A stretch of DNA of 64,000 nucleotides from Microbacterium sp. SZ1 (GCF_002362255.1 NZ_LPVV01000006.1:62001-126000); one strand, 5' to 3'; shown: positions 8,017 through 18,620, counted from the stretch's first letter. Notes: generated from the letters alone by a model not told the origin. Program-made: numbers and translations.

Positions 8017-9864
8017 TTACTCGACCGTGACCGACTTCGCGAGGTTGCGGGGCTGGTCGACGTCGAGGCCCTTCGCCGTGGCGAGCGCCATCGCGAAGAC
8101 CTGCAGCGGCACGACGGCGAGTAGCGGCTCGAACATCGGACCGGCGAGCGGGATGCGGATCACCTCGTCGGCGAACGGCAGCACGGCCGCGTCGCCCTCT
8201 TCGGCGACGACGATCACGCGAGCTCCACGTGCGCGGATCTCCTGGATGTTCGACACGACCTTGGAGTGCACCAGGGCGGAATGCCGAGGCGACGGGACGA
8301 GCACGAAGACCGGCTGCCCCGGCTCGATCAGCGCGATCGGACCGTGCTTGAGCTCGCCCGCGGCGAAGCCCTCGGCATGGATGTAGGAGATCTCCTTGAG
8401 CTTGAGCGCCCCCTCGAGAGCGATCGGGTAGCCGACGTGGCGCCCGAGGAACAGCACAGAGCGGGTGTCGGCCATCCAGCCGGCGAGCTGCGACACGTGG
8501 TCGTTCTCGGTCTCGAGCACCTTGGCGATCTTCTCCGGGAGGGCGGTGAGCTCCGCGACGTCGACCGACGCGTCCGTCACCGAACCGCGGACGCGCCCCA
8601 TGTGCAGACCGAGCAGCAGCAGAGCGGTGATCTGCGCCGAGAACGCCTTGGTCGAGGCGACGGCGACCTCGGGGCCGGCGTGGGTGTAAACAACAGCATC
8701 CGACTCGCGCGGGATCGTCGCGCCCTGCGTGTTGCAGATGGAGAGCGTGCGGGCGCCGCGCTCCCGCGCGTACTTCACGGCCATGAGCGTGTCCATGGTC
8801 TCGCCCGACTGGCTGATCGACACGACGAGCGTGTCGTCGCCGATGACCGGGTCGCGGTACCGGAACTCGTGCGCGAGCTCGACGTCGACCGGTACGCGCG
8901 CCCACTGCTCGATCGCGTACTTGCCGACGAGCGCCGCGTACGAGGCGGTGCCGCAGGCGGTGATGATCACGCGGTTGATCCCGGTGAACAGATCGTCGAG
9001 TCCGTCGAGCTCCGGGATGACCACCTGATCGCCCTGGATGCGGCCACGGATCGTGTTCGCGACTGCCTCCGGCTGCTCGGCGACCTCCTTGGCCATGAAG
9101 CTCGACCATCCGCCCTTCTCGGCGGCTGCGGCATCCCACGACACGTCGAAGGGCTCCGCCTCGACGGGCATTCCGGCGAAGTCGGTGACGGTGACGGCAT
9201 CCGGCGTGATCGAGACGATCTGGTCCTGGCCGATCGCGAGCGCCTTGCGCGTGTGCTCGACGAACGCGGCGACGTCGGACCCGAGGAAGTTCTCGCCCTC
9301 GCCGAGGCCGATCACGAGCGGCGAGTTGCGACGAGCGCCGACGACGAGCCCGGGGTGGTCCTGGTGCATCGCGAGGAGGGTGAACGCGCCCTCGAGGCGG
9401 TTCACGACGTTGCGGAAGGCGAGCTGCAGATCTCCGCCGTTGCCGCGGTACTCGCGGCCGAGCAGGGCCGCGGCCACCTCGGTGTCGGTCTCGCTGCGGA
9501 ACGACACCCCGTCCGCCGCGAGCTCGTCGCGGAGAGTCGCGAAGTTCTCGATGATCCCGTTGTGGATGAGGGCGAGGCGATCGTCGTCCGCGAGGTGCGG
9601 GTGGGCGTTGACGTCAGTCGGACCGCCGTGAGTCGCCCATCGGGTGTGGCCGATGCCGGTGCTGCCGTCGGGCAGGGCGGCGTCGGCGAGCGAGTCGCGC
9701 AGGGCCGAGAGCTTGCCGGCCTTCTTGCGCATGCCGAGCGAACCGTCCTCATCGATGACGGCGACGCCGGCCGAGTCGTAGCCGCGGTACTCGAGGCGGG
9801 CGAGGCCTGCGAGAAGGATGTCCTGGCTGGGCCGCGGGCCCACGTATCCGACGATTCCACACAT
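8017..9864 (-). CDS. glmS: Glutamine-fructose-6-phosphate aminotransferase (isomerizing)
   Basis: 615 aa, makes glucosamine-6-phosphate, the entry step to UDP-GlcNAc. The N-terminal nucleophile is Cys2 (MCGIVGYVG, class II glutamine amidotransferase, to ~220). Two SIS domains follow (GTASYAALVGKYAIE and SISQSGETMDTL; later FLGRHVGYPIALEGALKLKEISYIHAEGF). The C-terminus ends AKSVTVE, as typical. The same window carries glmM, the next pathway step. No glmS ribozyme-like leader is seen; only 78 bp separate it from coaA. Confidence 0.97.
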   Translation of the reverse strand: MCGIVGYVGPRPSQDILLAGLARLEYRGYDSAGVAVIDEDGSLGMRKKAGKLSALRDSLADAALPDGSTGIGHTRWATHGGPTDVNAHPHLADDDRLALIHNGIIENFATLRDELAADGVSFRSETDTEVAAALLGREYRGNGGDLQLAFRNVVNRLEGAFTLLAMHQDHPGLVVGARRNSPLVIGLGEGENFLGSDVAAFVEHTRKALAIGQDQIVSITPDAVTVTDFAGMPVEAEPFDVSWDAAAAEKGGWSSFMAKEVAEQPEAVANTIRGRIQGDQVVIPELDGLDDLFTGINRVIITACGTASYAALVGKYAIEQWARVPVDVELAHEFRYRDPVIGDDTLVVSISQSGETMDTLMAVKYARERGARTLSICNTQGATIPRESDAVVYTHAGPEVAVASTKAFSAQITALLLLGLHMGRVRGSVTDASVDVAELTALPEKIAKVLETENDHVSQLAGWMADTRSVLFLGRHVGYPIALEGALKLKEISYIHAEGFAAGELKHGPIALIEPGQPVFVLVPSPRHSALVHSKVVSNIQEIRARGARVIVVAEEGDAAVLPFADEVIRIPLAGPMFEPLLAVVPLQVFAMALATAKGLDVDQPRNLAKSVTVE

Positions 9865-9871
9865 GAGGTAC

Positions 9872-9877
9872 AGAGTA
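9872..9877 (-). promoter_or_regulatory. -10 box close to glmS start
   Basis: Coding-strand TACTCT ends seven bases before the glmS ATG, consistent with a leaderless or near-leaderless transcript. Confidence 0.45.
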
Positions 9878-9942
9878 AGCGCCGGATTTTGCGAAGGTTC
9901 CGAACGAACCGCGCAGCCGCGTCACCACGCGGATGACGACGA

Positions 9943-10887
9943 TCAGAGCTTGCGGAGGAGCACGCTCTCGACGCTGTGATCCGAACCCTTGTTCAGCACG
10001 AGGCGGGCCCGGTGCCTGGTCGGCATGACGTTCTCGACGAGGTTCGGCATGTTGATCTCGTTCCAGTAGCCGAGAGCCGTCGTGATCGCCTCGTCGTCGG
10101 TGAGGTGCGCGAAGACGTTGAAGTACGACGACGGATTCGAGAACGCCCCTTGCCGCAGGGCGAGGAAGCGGTCGACGTACCACTTCTCGATGTGCGACGT
10201 GTCGGCGTCCACGAAGATCGAGAAGTCGAACAGGTCGCTCACCGCGACGTCGTTCGGGGCGGGCGGCGGCTGCAGCACATTCAGCCCCTCGACGATGACG
10301 ACGTCCGGCCGCCGCACCACGACGTGGGCGTCCGGGACGATGTCGTACCGCATGTGCGAGTAGAACGGAGCGCGAACCTCTGCGGCCCCGCTCTTGACCT
10401 CGGTGAGGAACTCGATGAGCGAGCGACGGTCGTAGGACTCGGGGAAGCCCTTGCGGTCCATGAGGCCGCGTCGTTCGAGTTCGGCGTTCGGGTAGAGGAA
10501 GCCGTCGGTGGTCACGAGCTCGACGCGCGGCGTTCCCGGCCACCGGCTCATGAGCTCGCGCAGCAGGCGTGCGATCGTCGACTTGCCCACAGCGACCGAC
10601 CCGGCGACGCCGACCACGAAGGGAGTGGTCGAGTCGTCCTCCTGGAGGAAGTCGCTCGTCGCAGCCCCCAGCCGCTTGGTGGCCGTGGCGTAGAGGCTGA
10701 GCAGACGGCTCAGCGGCAGGTACACCTCGCTGACCTCGGTGAGGTCGAGACGATCACCGATGCCGCGGAGCTCCACGACCTCGGTCTCGGTGAGCGGCTG
10801 ATCGAGGTCCGCGGCGAGCCGGGCCCACTCCCGGCGCCCGATCTCACGGTACGGAGACAGCGGAAGCGCGGGGTCGACGGTGGTCAC
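9943..10887 (-). CDS. coaA: Pantothenate kinase, type I
   Basis: 314 aa, catalyses the first step of CoA synthesis. Walker A is GSVAVGKST (about 96-104); PanK-I motifs [21 protein letters not shown] and [12 protein letters not shown] are present, and the C-terminus ends in VLLRKL. The GTG at 10887 gives the normal length; the frame stays open much further upstream, but that stretch lies antisense to the Ppx/GppA gene. A -10 box TACGAT ends exactly six bases upstream. It is transcribed divergently from the Ppx/GppA gene with 36 bp between starts. Confidence 0.95.
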   Translation of the reverse strand: MTTVDPALPLSPYREIGRREWARLAADLDQPLTETEVVELRGIGDRLDLTEVSEVYLPLSRLLSLYATATKRLGAATSDFLQEDDSTTPFVVGVAGSVAVGKSTIARLLRELMSRWPGTPRVELVTTDGFLYPNAELERRGLMDRKGFPESYDRRSLIEFLTEVKSGAAEVRAPFYSHMRYDIVPDAHVVVRRPDVVIVEGLNVLQPPPAPNDVAVSDLFDFSIFVDADTSHIEKWYVDRFLALRQGAFSNPSSYFNVFAHLTDDEAITTALGYWNEINMPNLVENVMPTRHRARLVLNKGSDHSVESVLLRKL

Positions 10888-10893
10888 CGGATC

Positions 10894-10917
10894 ATCGTAG
10901 CGGGGCCCCGGTAGTCT
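10894..10917. promoter_or_regulatory. Face-to-face leaderless promoters for coaA and ppx-like gene
   Basis: The coaA -10 (TACGAT, 10894-10899, minus strand) and the ppx-side -10 (TAGTCT, 10912-10917, plus strand) are 12 bp apart. Each ends exactly six bases before its GTG start. The two promoters must overlap, so RNA polymerase probably occupies only one at a time. Confidence 0.6.
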
Positions 10918-10923
10918 CTTGCC

Positions 10924-11868
10924 GTGCGCCTGGGAGTCCTCGACATCGGATCCAACACCGTCCACATGCTGGCGGCCGACGTGCGCGCGGGGGGACGCCC
11001 GCTCGCCGCGACTAGCGACCGGACGGTGCTGCGCCTCATGCGCTACCTCACCGACGACGGGGCGATCTCCGATGACGGCGTCCGCGCACTCGTGGACGCG
11101 GTGCGCCAGGCTCGCCGTGTCGCCGAGCAGGAGCGCGTCGACGAGCTTCTCGCGACAGCGACGAGCGCGGTGCGGGACGCGACGAACGGCGTCGAGGTGA
11201 TCGCGCGCATCGAGGAGGCGCTCGGCCAGCCGCTGCAGGTTCTCGATGGCGAGACCGAGGCCGAACTCACCTTCCTCGCGGTGCGTCGCTGGTTCGGGTG
11301 GTCGGCCGGACAGATCCTGCTGCTCGACATCGGCGGCGGATCGCTCGAGATCGCCGCGGGCGGCGAGGAGCTGCCGGACGCCGCGGCATCCGTCCCGCTG
11401 GGGGCCGGGCGCATGACGGTGCAGTTCCTGCCGAGCGATCCGCCGGGCGAAGACGATGTCGAGAGACTGCGCACGCATGCCGCAGCGACCCTGGATGCCG
11501 TGCTCCCCCGGTTCGCCGGGCTCCCCCGCGCCGACCACGTGGTCGGATCGTCGAAGGCGATCCGCTCGCTCGCCAAGCTCGTCGGCTACCCGGTCCCCGG
11601 TTGGTCCGGCACCGAGCGGATGCTGCTGCCGCGCGCCGCCCTCGGGTCATGGATCCCGCGGCTCGCCCGCCTGCCGGCATCCGCACGTCAGGAGCTGCCG
11701 GGCATCACCGCGGATCGCACTTTCCAGATCGTCGCGGCAGCGGTGTCGCTGCACGCGGCGATGTCGGCCTTGGAGGTCGACGAGCTCGAGGTCTCGCCGT
11801 GGGCGCTCCGCGAGGGCGTGCTGCTCAGGTACATCGAGCAGCTCACGCAGAGCGGTGCCCGCGCCTGA
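10924..11868 (+). CDS. Ppx/GppA-family phosphatase (exopolyphosphatase-like)
   Basis: 314 aa ASKHA-fold phosphatase expected to hydrolyse polyphosphate or pppGpp. Motifs: [16 protein letters not shown] at the N-terminus, [11 protein letters not shown], and the phosphate loop [13 protein letters not shown]. The length fits the short actinobacterial Ppx form, which lacks the C-terminal HD domain of E. coli Ppx. GTG start, leaderless by promoter geometry. Whether polyP or (p)ppGpp is the substrate cannot be decided here. Confidence 0.88.
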   Translation: MRLGVLDIGSNTVHMLAADVRAGGRPLAATSDRTVLRLMRYLTDDGAISDDGVRALVDAVRQARRVAEQERVDELLATATSAVRDATNGVEVIARIEEALGQPLQVLDGETEAELTFLAVRRWFGWSAGQILLLDIGGGSLEIAAGGEELPDAAASVPLGAGRMTVQFLPSDPPGEDDVERLRTHAAATLDAVLPRFAGLPRADHVVGSSKAIRSLAKLVGYPVPGWSGTERMLLPRAALGSWIPRLARLPASARQELPGITADRTFQIVAAAVSLHAAMSALEVDELEVSPWALREGVLLRYIEQLTQSGARA

Positions 11869-11892
11869 TCCTCGTTCGAGCGTCGCCTGGGC

Positions 11893-13782
11893 TCACTCCG
11901 TCCGCAGTTTGCGGCGCGCCCACAGGCACACGCCCCCACCGACGAGCAGCAGGACACCCGCGATCAGCCCACCGGAGGCAGCCGTCGCGCCGGTGGCGGC
12001 GAGGGTGTCGCGGTCGCCGGGCGCTTCGGGGCCCACGCCGCCGGCGCCTCGCGGCGCGGCGACAGCGGTTCCCGGGTCCGTCGGCACAACGGCGACGGGC
12101 GAGCCGCCGATCGCGAACCCGGCGGTGACCTCCCCGGAGTCGACGCCTGTGAAGGCGGCGGTCACCTCGCCTGGAGCTGTGCCGACCGGCACGGTCCACG
12201 CGAATGTCACCGTGCCGTTCTGGTCGGCGAGCTGCGTGCCGAGGTCGATCCCCCCGGAGAGAGCGCCCGTCACGGACTCCCCCGGTGCGAATCCGGTCGC
12301 CGTCGCCGTCAGCGTCTCCCCCGCAGCGAGGACATCATCGCTCACTGTCGCCTCGAGGGACGGCTCGTCGACGGTGACGGCAGCCGGCGCCGACGCATTG
12401 CCCGACGCATCGGTCGCAACCAGGGTGAGAACCGCGCCGTCCGGTTGCGGGGAGGTCAGCGTCGCACGGAAGAATCCCTCGGCGTCGGCGGTGGCGGTTC
12501 CGATCTCAGCACCATTCACATCGGTCACGGCGATCGTCGCCCCTGGCTCGGCAGAACCGACCACCGTCGTGCCGCGGGAGGCGAGACCGGCCGGAGCGGC
12601 GGGCGCAGCGAGGTCGGACCTGGTGACGATGTTCAGCGTCGCGCCCCCGGCATCCTGCGCCGCGACCGTCATCGTGATCCCGCCGGACGCCGAGGTGAAC
12701 GTGGAACCGACCGGCCACGCCGTCGAGCGCGGGGCGGTGCCCAATGCCGGCATCGGGATGATCACAGTACCGTTGCGCCACACCTTGTTCCTCGGCGGTT
12801 CCTTCAGCACACGCACCCCGTACGCGCCCTGATACACCGCGCCATCCGGCCCGGTCGACTGCGAGGTCGAAGTCCAGTTGGTCGTCTGATTGCGGGTCTT
12901 GGTCGCGTACTCGAACCAATAGATCCTGCCTGTTATCGGATCGACCACCTGCACCGAACGCACCCCCGCGTGCTCGTTGAACGGGGCCACCCGCACCGTC
13001 TGCGAGCCGCTCCCGTCGACGTTCACGTAGTCGGAGGACTGGAGCCAACCGAGACGGATCGCCATCGGCGTGTTCATATCTTTCACGGAATCGTAGATGG
13101 TGGAGCCCATGACCGAGATACCGTCGCTGTACTCGGACCACGGGCAGTCTTCGCCGTCCGACACCCCGCCCGGACACTGCAGCAGTCCCGCGTGCCCGAG
13201 GGACAGATTGTGACCGAACTCGTGGGCCAGCAGCGGGTTGTAGACCGGCGCTGTGCCCCCCTGCTCCAGATAGGCCGACGCCCCGTCGTCCTGAGCCGTC
13301 GTCTGTGTGCCGACTCCGCCGAAGCGGCAACCGGCGACGACCAGCACCATGAAGTTCTTGTTCGGACCGCTGGTCCATCCCAGCGCCTGTTGCGCCTCGG
13401 CCTGCCTCGCGCGCATCTGTGCCCCGGTGGGACTGCACGAGTACTGATCGGTGGCGCCGTCCTGGTTCACATCGAGCCAGCGGATCTCCGCCGGCTGGAT
13501 CTTCACGTAGCCGTCGGATTGCATCGACCAGTACTCGCTGAGTGCCTGTATCTGTGCCTGCGCCTGCGACATCAGCTGCTCGGGCGACGCTGTGATCGGG
13601 TTGGTGGTGCCCAGAGCCAGCGCGACGGTGACGCTGTGGACACCGGGCTCGGCGGCGAAGGCGGCCTGCGGCGCGACCAGGCCGAGCACGGTCATAGCGA
13701 TGACCGTTCCGGCGGTCGAACCCTTTCGGAGAACCCGCTGGATTCTGCGATTCTGCGTCGGTGCGATCGGCTGAGATGCCAC
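11893..13782 (-). CDS. Secreted zinc metalloprotease with Ig-like domains and LAxTG wall anchor
   Basis: 629 aa. A long signal peptide (RKGSTAGTVIAMTVLGLVAPQAAFA, cleavage near AFA-AE) precedes a catalytic domain with HEFGHNLSLGH, the HExxHxxGxxH zinc motif, and a Met-turn candidate ISVMGS. This resembles gametolysin-type (M11-like) peptidases. After ~400 come a bacterial Ig-like domain (TTVVGSAEPGATIAVTDVNG) and a second beta-rich region. The C-terminus shows LAATG, a hydrophobic segment and an ARRKLR tail, a class E-type sortase signal. GTG start with AGAAAGG upstream. The substrate is unknown. No sortase gene is in the window. Confidence 0.85.
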   Translation of the reverse strand: MASQPIAPTQNRRIQRVLRKGSTAGTVIAMTVLGLVAPQAAFAAEPGVHSVTVALALGTTNPITASPEQLMSQAQAQIQALSEYWSMQSDGYVKIQPAEIRWLDVNQDGATDQYSCSPTGAQMRARQAEAQQALGWTSGPNKNFMVLVVAGCRFGGVGTQTTAQDDGASAYLEQGGTAPVYNPLLAHEFGHNLSLGHAGLLQCPGGVSDGEDCPWSEYSDGISVMGSTIYDSVKDMNTPMAIRLGWLQSSDYVNVDGSGSQTVRVAPFNEHAGVRSVQVVDPITGRIYWFEYATKTRNQTTNWTSTSQSTGPDGAVYQGAYGVRVLKEPPRNKVWRNGTVIIPMPALGTAPRSTAWPVGSTFTSASGGITMTVAAQDAGGATLNIVTRSDLAAPAAPAGLASRGTTVVGSAEPGATIAVTDVNGAEIGTATADAEGFFRATLTSPQPDGAVLTLVATDASGNASAPAAVTVDEPSLEATVSDDVLAAGETLTATATGFAPGESVTGALSGGIDLGTQLADQNGTVTFAWTVPVGTAPGEVTAAFTGVDSGEVTAGFAIGGSPVAVVPTDPGTAVAAPRGAGGVGPEAPGDRDTLAATGATAASGGLIAGVLLLVGGGVCLWARRKLRTE

Positions 13783-14006
13783 GGAGAGCCTTTCTGATCG
13801 TGCCGTCGGCTGCGCGCAGGATCAGCACCGATCAGATGCGCTGGCGGCGAGCGCAGTCGCGGACTCGATGCCCATACTGGCCGACCGCCGATCTCGCATC
13901 TACGGGCGGAGGGGCGTGGCTCAGCCTTTATTCCCGTATACCGATATGCAGAATCGACGCCCCTGTGCGGCGAGCGCGCAGGGACGTCGAGTCGTCGGGA
14001 CTGCAG

Positions 14007-15365
14007 TCAGAGAGCGAGGCGTTCGCGCACCACGTCGGCGAGACGATCGGCGTAGGCCTGCGCCGATTCGGCGTCGGCCGCTTCGACCATGACTCGCACG
14101 AGGGGCTCCGTGCCGGACTTGCGAAGCAGGACGCGGCCGGTGTCCCCGAGCTCGGCCTCGACCTCGCGGATCGCCGCCTGCACGACATCGTCGGAGCCGA
14201 CGGCGTCCTTGTCGACGTCGCGCACGTTGATGAGCACCTGTGGGTACACCGTCATGACGCTCGCCAGTTCGGCGATGCTCTTGTTCTGTCGGGCCATCTC
14301 GGCGACGAGGTGCAGGCCCGTGAGCAGGCCGTCGCCCGTCGTCGCGAACTCGCTCATGATGACGTGTCCGGACTGCTCGCCGCCGAGGGCGTAGCCGCCC
14401 TCGTTCATGTCCTCGAGCACGTAGCGGTCGCCCACTGCCGTCTGACGGACGGTGATGCCGTGCTCGCGCATCGCGAGGTGCAGACCGAGGTTGCTCATGA
14501 CCGTCGCGACGAGGGTGTCGTCGGTCAGGTGACCGCGCTCCTTCATCGACACGGCGAGGATGGCCATGATCTGATCGCCGTCGATGACGTTGCCCTGCGC
14601 GTCGACCGCGAGGCACCGGTCGGCGTCACCGTCGTGCGCGATGCCGATGTCGGCTCCGAGCCGGACGACCGCCTCCGCGAGGTTCTCGAGGTGCGTGGAG
14701 CCGACGCCGTCATTGATGTTCCAGCCGTCGGGGTCGGCGCCGATGACGGTGACCTCGGCACCCGCATCGCGGAACGTCTCCGGCGAGACGCCGGATGCCG
14801 CGCCGTGGGCGCAGTCGAGCACGACCTTGATGCCGTTCAGACGGTTCGGCAGCGAGCCGAGCAGATGGACGACGTAGCGGTCTTCCGCATCGGAGAAGCG
14901 GATGATGCGGCCGACGCCCGCACCGGTCGGGCGCAGCATCTCACCGGCCATGGCCGCCTCGATGCGCTGCTCGACCACGTCGGGGAGCTTGCGTCCGCCG
15001 CGGGCGAAGATCTTGATGCCGTTGTCGGGCGCTGCGTTGTGCGACGCCGAGATCATCACACCGAAGTCCGCGTCACGGTCGGCGACGAGGAAGGCGAGCG
15101 CCGGGGTCGGGATGACTCCGGCCTCGAGGACGTCGACGCCCGAGGACGCGAGACCCGCGGACACCGCGGCCTCGAGGAAGTGACCCGAGACCCGGGGGTC
15201 GCGGGCGACGACTGCGGTGAGTCGCTTGCCTTCGGCTTTGCGAGCCTCCGCAGTACGGCCCTGGCCCAGGACGACAGCAGTCGCCTGGGCCAGGGTGAGC
15301 GCCAGGTCGGCGGTGAGGATGCCGTTGGCAAGTCCTCGCACGCCGTCCGTGCCAAAGATCGGCAT
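14007..15365 (-). CDS. glmM: Phosphoglucosamine mutase
   Basis: 452 aa, interconverts GlcN-6-P and GlcN-1-P. The active-site phosphoserine is S108 in MISASHN; the metal loop [11 protein letters not shown] and the sugar-binding GGEQSGHVI are present, and the C-terminal phosphate site reads [14 protein letters not shown]. It starts at [11 protein letters not shown]. It lies 14 bp after rpsI in the same direction, the usual actinobacterial order rplM-rpsI-glmM. Confidence 0.97.
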   Translation of the reverse strand: MPIFGTDGVRGLANGILTADLALTLAQATAVVLGQGRTAEARKAEGKRLTAVVARDPRVSGHFLEAAVSAGLASSGVDVLEAGVIPTPALAFLVADRDADFGVMISASHNAAPDNGIKIFARGGRKLPDVVEQRIEAAMAGEMLRPTGAGVGRIIRFSDAEDRYVVHLLGSLPNRLNGIKVVLDCAHGAASGVSPETFRDAGAEVTVIGADPDGWNINDGVGSTHLENLAEAVVRLGADIGIAHDGDADRCLAVDAQGNVIDGDQIMAILAVSMKERGHLTDDTLVATVMSNLGLHLAMREHGITVRQTAVGDRYVLEDMNEGGYALGGEQSGHVIMSEFATTGDGLLTGLHLVAEMARQNKSIAELASVMTVYPQVLINVRDVDKDAVGSDDVVQAAIREVEAELGDTGRVLLRKSGTEPLVRVMVEAADAESAQAYADRLADVVRERLAL

Positions 15366-15379
15366 CGGAGCAGTGGACC

Positions 15380-15865
15380 TTAACGCTTGGAGTACTGAGG
15401 CGCCTTACGGGCCTTCTTGAGTCCGGCCTTCTTGCGCTCCTTGACGCGAGCGTCGCGCGACAGGAAGCCGGCCTTCTTCAGGGTCGGACGGTTGTTCTCG
15501 ACGTCGATGCCGTTGAGGGCACGGGCGATGCCGAGGCGCAGCGCGCCGGCCTGACCCGAGGGGCCACCACCCGAGATGCGTGCGATGACGTCGTAGCCGC
15601 CCGCGAGGTTGAGGACGGTGAACGGGTCGTTGATCAGCTGCTGGTGCAGCTTGTTCGGGAAGTAGTCCTCGAGCGTGCGGCCGTTGACCGTGATCGTTCC
15701 CGAGCCGGGGACGAGGCGCACGCGGGCGATGGCCTGCTTGCGACGGCCGACAGCGGCACCCGGAACGCTGAGCACGGGGCGGGGGGCCGCCTCGACAGCG
15801 TCGCTCTCGGGGGTCGAGGTCGAGAAGTTCTGGAGGTTTTCGGTGGAGTCCTGGATGTCAGCCAC
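15380..15865 (-). CDS. rpsI: 30S ribosomal protein S9
   Basis: 161 aa. The core begins at [17 protein letters not shown] and ends in the universal basic tail [11 protein letters not shown], which reaches the ribosomal P site. The ~38-residue acidic N-terminal extension ([19 protein letters not shown]) is typical of actinobacterial S9. It is 26 bp downstream of rplM. Confidence 0.97.
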   Translation of the reverse strand: MADIQDSTENLQNFSTSTPESDAVEAAPRPVLSVPGAAVGRRKQAIARVRLVPGSGTITVNGRTLEDYFPNKLHQQLINDPFTVLNLAGGYDVIARISGGGPSGQAGALRLGIARALNGIDVENNRPTLKKAGFLSRDARVKERKKAGLKKARKAPQYSKR

Positions 15866-15891
15866 GAGTATGTCCTTAGTCTGTACGGCGC

Positions 15892-16338
15892 TTACTGGGC
15901 GACCTGGTCGAGGGTGTACGGCTGGGGCTGCTGCGCGGCGTGCGGGTGCTCGCCACCCGTGTACACCTTGAGCTTCGACAGCTGCTGACGGCCGAGGCTG
16001 TTCTTGGGGAGCATGCCACGGATGGCCTTCTCCACAGCGCGGACCGGGTTCTTCTCGAGCAGCTCGGCGTAGTTGACGGCCTTGAGACCACCCGGGTAGC
16101 CCGAGTGACGGTAGGCGATCTTCTTCTGGAGCTTCTGACCGGTGAGCGCAACCTTGTCGGCGTTCACGATGATGACGAAGTCACCCGAGTCGATGTGGTT
16201 GGCGAAGGTCGGCTTGTGCTTGCCGCGCAGGAGCGCTGCGGCGTGCGAGGCCAGGCGGCCGAGAACGACGTCGGTGGCGTCGATGACGACCCAGTCGCGC
16301 TGGACTTCGCCAGCCTTGGGAGTGAAAGTGCGCGTCAC
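15892..16338 (-). CDS. rplM: 50S ribosomal protein L13
   Basis: 148 aa. Motifs [30 protein letters not shown] and [19 protein letters not shown] identify L13. The GTG at 16338 ([16 protein letters not shown]) is the start; the longer frame to 16431 would add a non-conserved N-terminus. AAGAAAG lies about 9-14 nt upstream. First gene of rplM-rpsI-glmM. Confidence 0.96.
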   Translation of the reverse strand: MTRTFTPKAGEVQRDWVVIDATDVVLGRLASHAAALLRGKHKPTFANHIDSGDFVIIVNADKVALTGQKLQKKIAYRHSGYPGGLKAVNYAELLEKNPVRAVEKAIRGMLPKNSLGRQQLSKLKVYTGGEHPHAAQQPQPYTLDQVAQ

Positions 16339-16483
16339 GATAATGCTGCTTTCTTGTTCGAACGGAGAGGTTCGTGAATCCCACTCCGGGGTGGTTCCGA
16401 CCTGTCGCGCGATGCGCAGGAGGGGGAACACGCCAGTGGAGGGCTCACGTTCGCGGCACCCGGCAGTCGAGTACCAAAGAGAC

Positions 16484-16512
16484 AGCTTACGTCATGCGGG
16501 GCGATCCCCCAA
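16484..16512 (-). promoter_or_regulatory. Candidate rplM operon promoter
   Basis: On the minus strand TTGGGG (16507-16512), a 17-bp spacer and TAAGCT (16484-16489). It leaves a ~140-nt leader before rplM. I see no clear structured L13 leader. Confidence 0.45.
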
Positions 16513-16554
16513 ACCGGCGAGCAAGCGGCCAGCTCGCGGGCCTTCGATCGGAGG

Positions 16555-17223
16555 TCAGTCGAGACGCGCCGTGACGAGGATCGGCCGGTGGTCGCTCGAT
16601 CCCTGCGGCAGCGTGGTGACGCGCTCGATCTCGAATCCGGCGGAGGTCGCGAAGTCGTAGTGCCCGCGGAAGACGCGATACCGCGTGTAGGTGTGATCGT
16701 CACTCAGGGTGAGCGCGTAGCCGTGCTCGCGCACCGCGTGACCGAGGTTCTCCTTGAACACGGGGTAGTTGTAGTCCCCCACCATGAGCTGCGGGAGCCC
16801 CTCGCCGAGGGTGGCGAGCTCGGTGAGCGCCGCACGGATCTGGTGCCGCCGCAGTGAGTTCAAGGCCGTCAACGGGGCGGCGTGGAACGAGGCGGCGATG
16901 AACTCGCGGCCGGCGTCGATGTCGCGCAGCCGCGCACCGAGCACGCGCTCGTGGGCGGGCTTCGCGATGCGATCGTGGAGGGACTTCTTCAGCCCGATGG
17001 TGCGGATCCCCTGCAGATGGAACGCGCTCTCGCGGTAGTACATGGCCAGCCCGAGCCGGTTTCCCTGGGTGGCGTCGGCCAGGGCGAGATCGCCGATCCG
17101 CTCCGGCAGGTGCGCGACATCGCACTCCTGGAGGCACAAAAGGTCGGGGTCGTGCGTGGTCGCGAGCGCGACCAGTTCCCCGGCAGCCCGGTGCTTGCGC
17201 AGGTTGTACGAGATGACCTTCAT
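16555..17223 (-). CDS. Endonuclease/exonuclease/phosphatase (EEP) family protein
   Basis: 222 aa. The EEP fold is shown by ISYNLRKH at the start, LLCLQECDV (metal-binding Glu), VGDYNYPV (the Asp/Asn pair) and the C-terminal SDHRPILV (catalytic Asp-His). No signal peptide or TM segment, so cytoplasmic. The substrate could be DNA, phospholipid or sugar phosphate. The start has GGAG four to seven bases upstream. It reads away from its own promoter toward the rplM promoter region. Confidence 0.82.
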   Translation of the reverse strand: MKVISYNLRKHRAAGELVALATTHDPDLLCLQECDVAHLPERIGDLALADATQGNRLGLAMYYRESAFHLQGIRTIGLKKSLHDRIAKPAHERVLGARLRDIDAGREFIAASFHAAPLTALNSLRRHQIRAALTELATLGEGLPQLMVGDYNYPVFKENLGHAVREHGYALTLSDDHTYTRYRVFRGHYDFATSAGFEIERVTTLPQGSSDHRPILVTARLD

Positions 17224-17321
17224 GACTCCGGCAACGTTACCGTCCGTGGCTGTGCTCCGGCTCCGTTCCCGCGTCGTACTCGGCGACGGAGGTTCGGCGA
17301 TCTGACCCGACGGCGCCCGCC

Positions 17322-18620
17322 TCAGTCGTCGGAGCGGGCGCCGGCGGCTGCCCTGGCCGTCTTGAGCGGGGTCTGTCGGGGCATCGCCTCACCGGGGTGC
17401 AGCGCATCGCGCACCGCCTGGCGCTCCCGCCGGGCGCGCGGGGAATCGATCAGGCCCAAAACGACCCCTACGAGAACGAGGCCCACCGCCACTCCGAGCA
17501 CCGGACCGACGTCGACGACGGTCCACTCGGCCCAGACGGCGCCGGTCGCGAAGACGATCCCGGCCGCGCCGAGTGTGCTGAGGCCCAGCTGCAGACGCAC
17601 CAGCGCGCGGTTGCCCGAGAGCAGCGGCGCGATCAGCTCGGGGTCGACCATGCGGATATCGCCGGTCGCGACCCACCGCGTCACCGCGACCTCCCGCGAG
17701 GCCTGCAGCACCACCCCGCCGGTCCATGCCACGACGCCGAGAACCGCGCAGAGCGCGATGGCGGCCCCGCTGCCGAGGCTCAGCACGTCGATGCCGTTCT
17801 CGATCGGTTCGTCCCAGTACACCGGATCGCAGGTGCGGCACTGCTGCCTCATGTAGACGGAGAGCATGAAGGCTCCCAGAGACGCGAGCGTCGCGGTGGT
17901 GAGGACCGCGGCGATCCGTGCGACGACGCGGGCGGACGGCACGACGAGCCAGCGAGGGAGCACTGTCCGCGGTGCGGCCTCACGCCTACGGCGGTCCGTA
18001 TCTTCCGCCCGGGGCACCTGCGCCTTCCACCGCGCCTGCAGGGCGGCGACCCGCGGCGCATCGCGCAGCATGAGTCGTCCACCGGCGCTGACCACGAGCC
18101 CGGCTGCGACCGCGAGCACCGCGACGATCCCCAGGGCACCCCACATCACGGGGTCCTCGCGGAACTCGTCCGTGAACACCACCATCAGAGCGAACAGACT
18201 CCCGACGCCGACGATCGACCAGAAGACTGCGAGCCCAGTGCGTCGCAGATACTGTCCCGGAGACGTCTGGAGCTCGGCGCGGATGCGCTGCGGGGGCACT
18301 GCCGACGGGTTCTTCTCCGCGAGCTTCTCGACGAGCCGCAGCGCGGCCGCGCGCTCGGCGACGAGCACGAACGGCACGGTCACCGCGAGAATCGCGCCGA
18401 CGAGCAGAATCACGCCCATGCTCGCGCGGAAGAGCGGGTCGAGATCGACCCGCCAGTACAGGGTCGACAGCGCTTCCTCCCCGACGATGCCGCATACGAG
18501 GATCGCCAGGAAGGCGTAGAGCACGCCGACGATCAGCCCGACACAGGTGTCGAGGAGCGTGCGCCACAGGGCCCATCCCGACGACCGAACCTCGATGAAC
18601 ACGGCATCCGGCTCTCGCAT
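17322..18620 (-). CDS. Polytopic membrane protein, unknown function
   Basis: 432 aa with about eight hydrophobic segments, for example LLDTCVGLIVGVLYAFLAILV, VILLVGAILAVTVPFVLVAE, FWSIVGVGSLFALMVVF, ALGIVAVLAVAAGLVVSAG and, near the end, VGPVLGVAVGLVLVGVVLGLI. A CRTC motif lies in an extracytoplasmic loop after segment five. No catalytic motif recognised. The ATG at 18620 overlaps the truA stop (ATGA), so it is co-translated with truA; an upstream open frame is a truA shadow. Confidence 0.7.
   Translation of the reverse strand: MREPDAVFIEVRSSGWALWRTLLDTCVGLIVGVLYAFLAILVCGIVGEEALSTLYWRVDLDPLFRASMGVILLVGAILAVTVPFVLVAERAAALRLVEKLAEKNPSAVPPQRIRAELQTSPGQYLRRTGLAVFWSIVGVGSLFALMVVFTDEFREDPVMWGALGIVAVLAVAAGLVVSAGGRLMLRDAPRVAALQARWKAQVPRAEDTDRRRREAAPRTVLPRWLVVPSARVVARIAAVLTTATLASLGAFMLSVYMRQQCRTCDPVYWDEPIENGIDVLSLGSGAAIALCAVLGVVAWTGGVVLQASREVAVTRWVATGDIRMVDPELIAPLLSGNRALVRLQLGLSTLGAAGIVFATGAVWAEWTVVDVGPVLGVAVGLVLVGVVLGLIDSPRARRERQAVRDALHPGEAMPRQTPLKTARAAAGARSDD

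Noticed and set aside
9865..9942. A glmS ribozyme or GlcN6P riboswitch upstream of glmS
   Set aside because: The gap is 78 bp, most of it upstream of a -10 box that lies seven bases before the start codon; there is no room for a leader.
13783..14006. A small gene or RNA between glmM and the metalloprotease gene
   Set aside because: Several short frames exist but none has a ribosome site with plausible protein; it is most simply the protease promoter region, although I could not identify convincing -35/-10 boxes.
16339..16554. An L13 leader RNA upstream of rplM
   Set aside because: I could not find a convincing long stem or conserved L13 mimic on the minus strand; left as plain leader.
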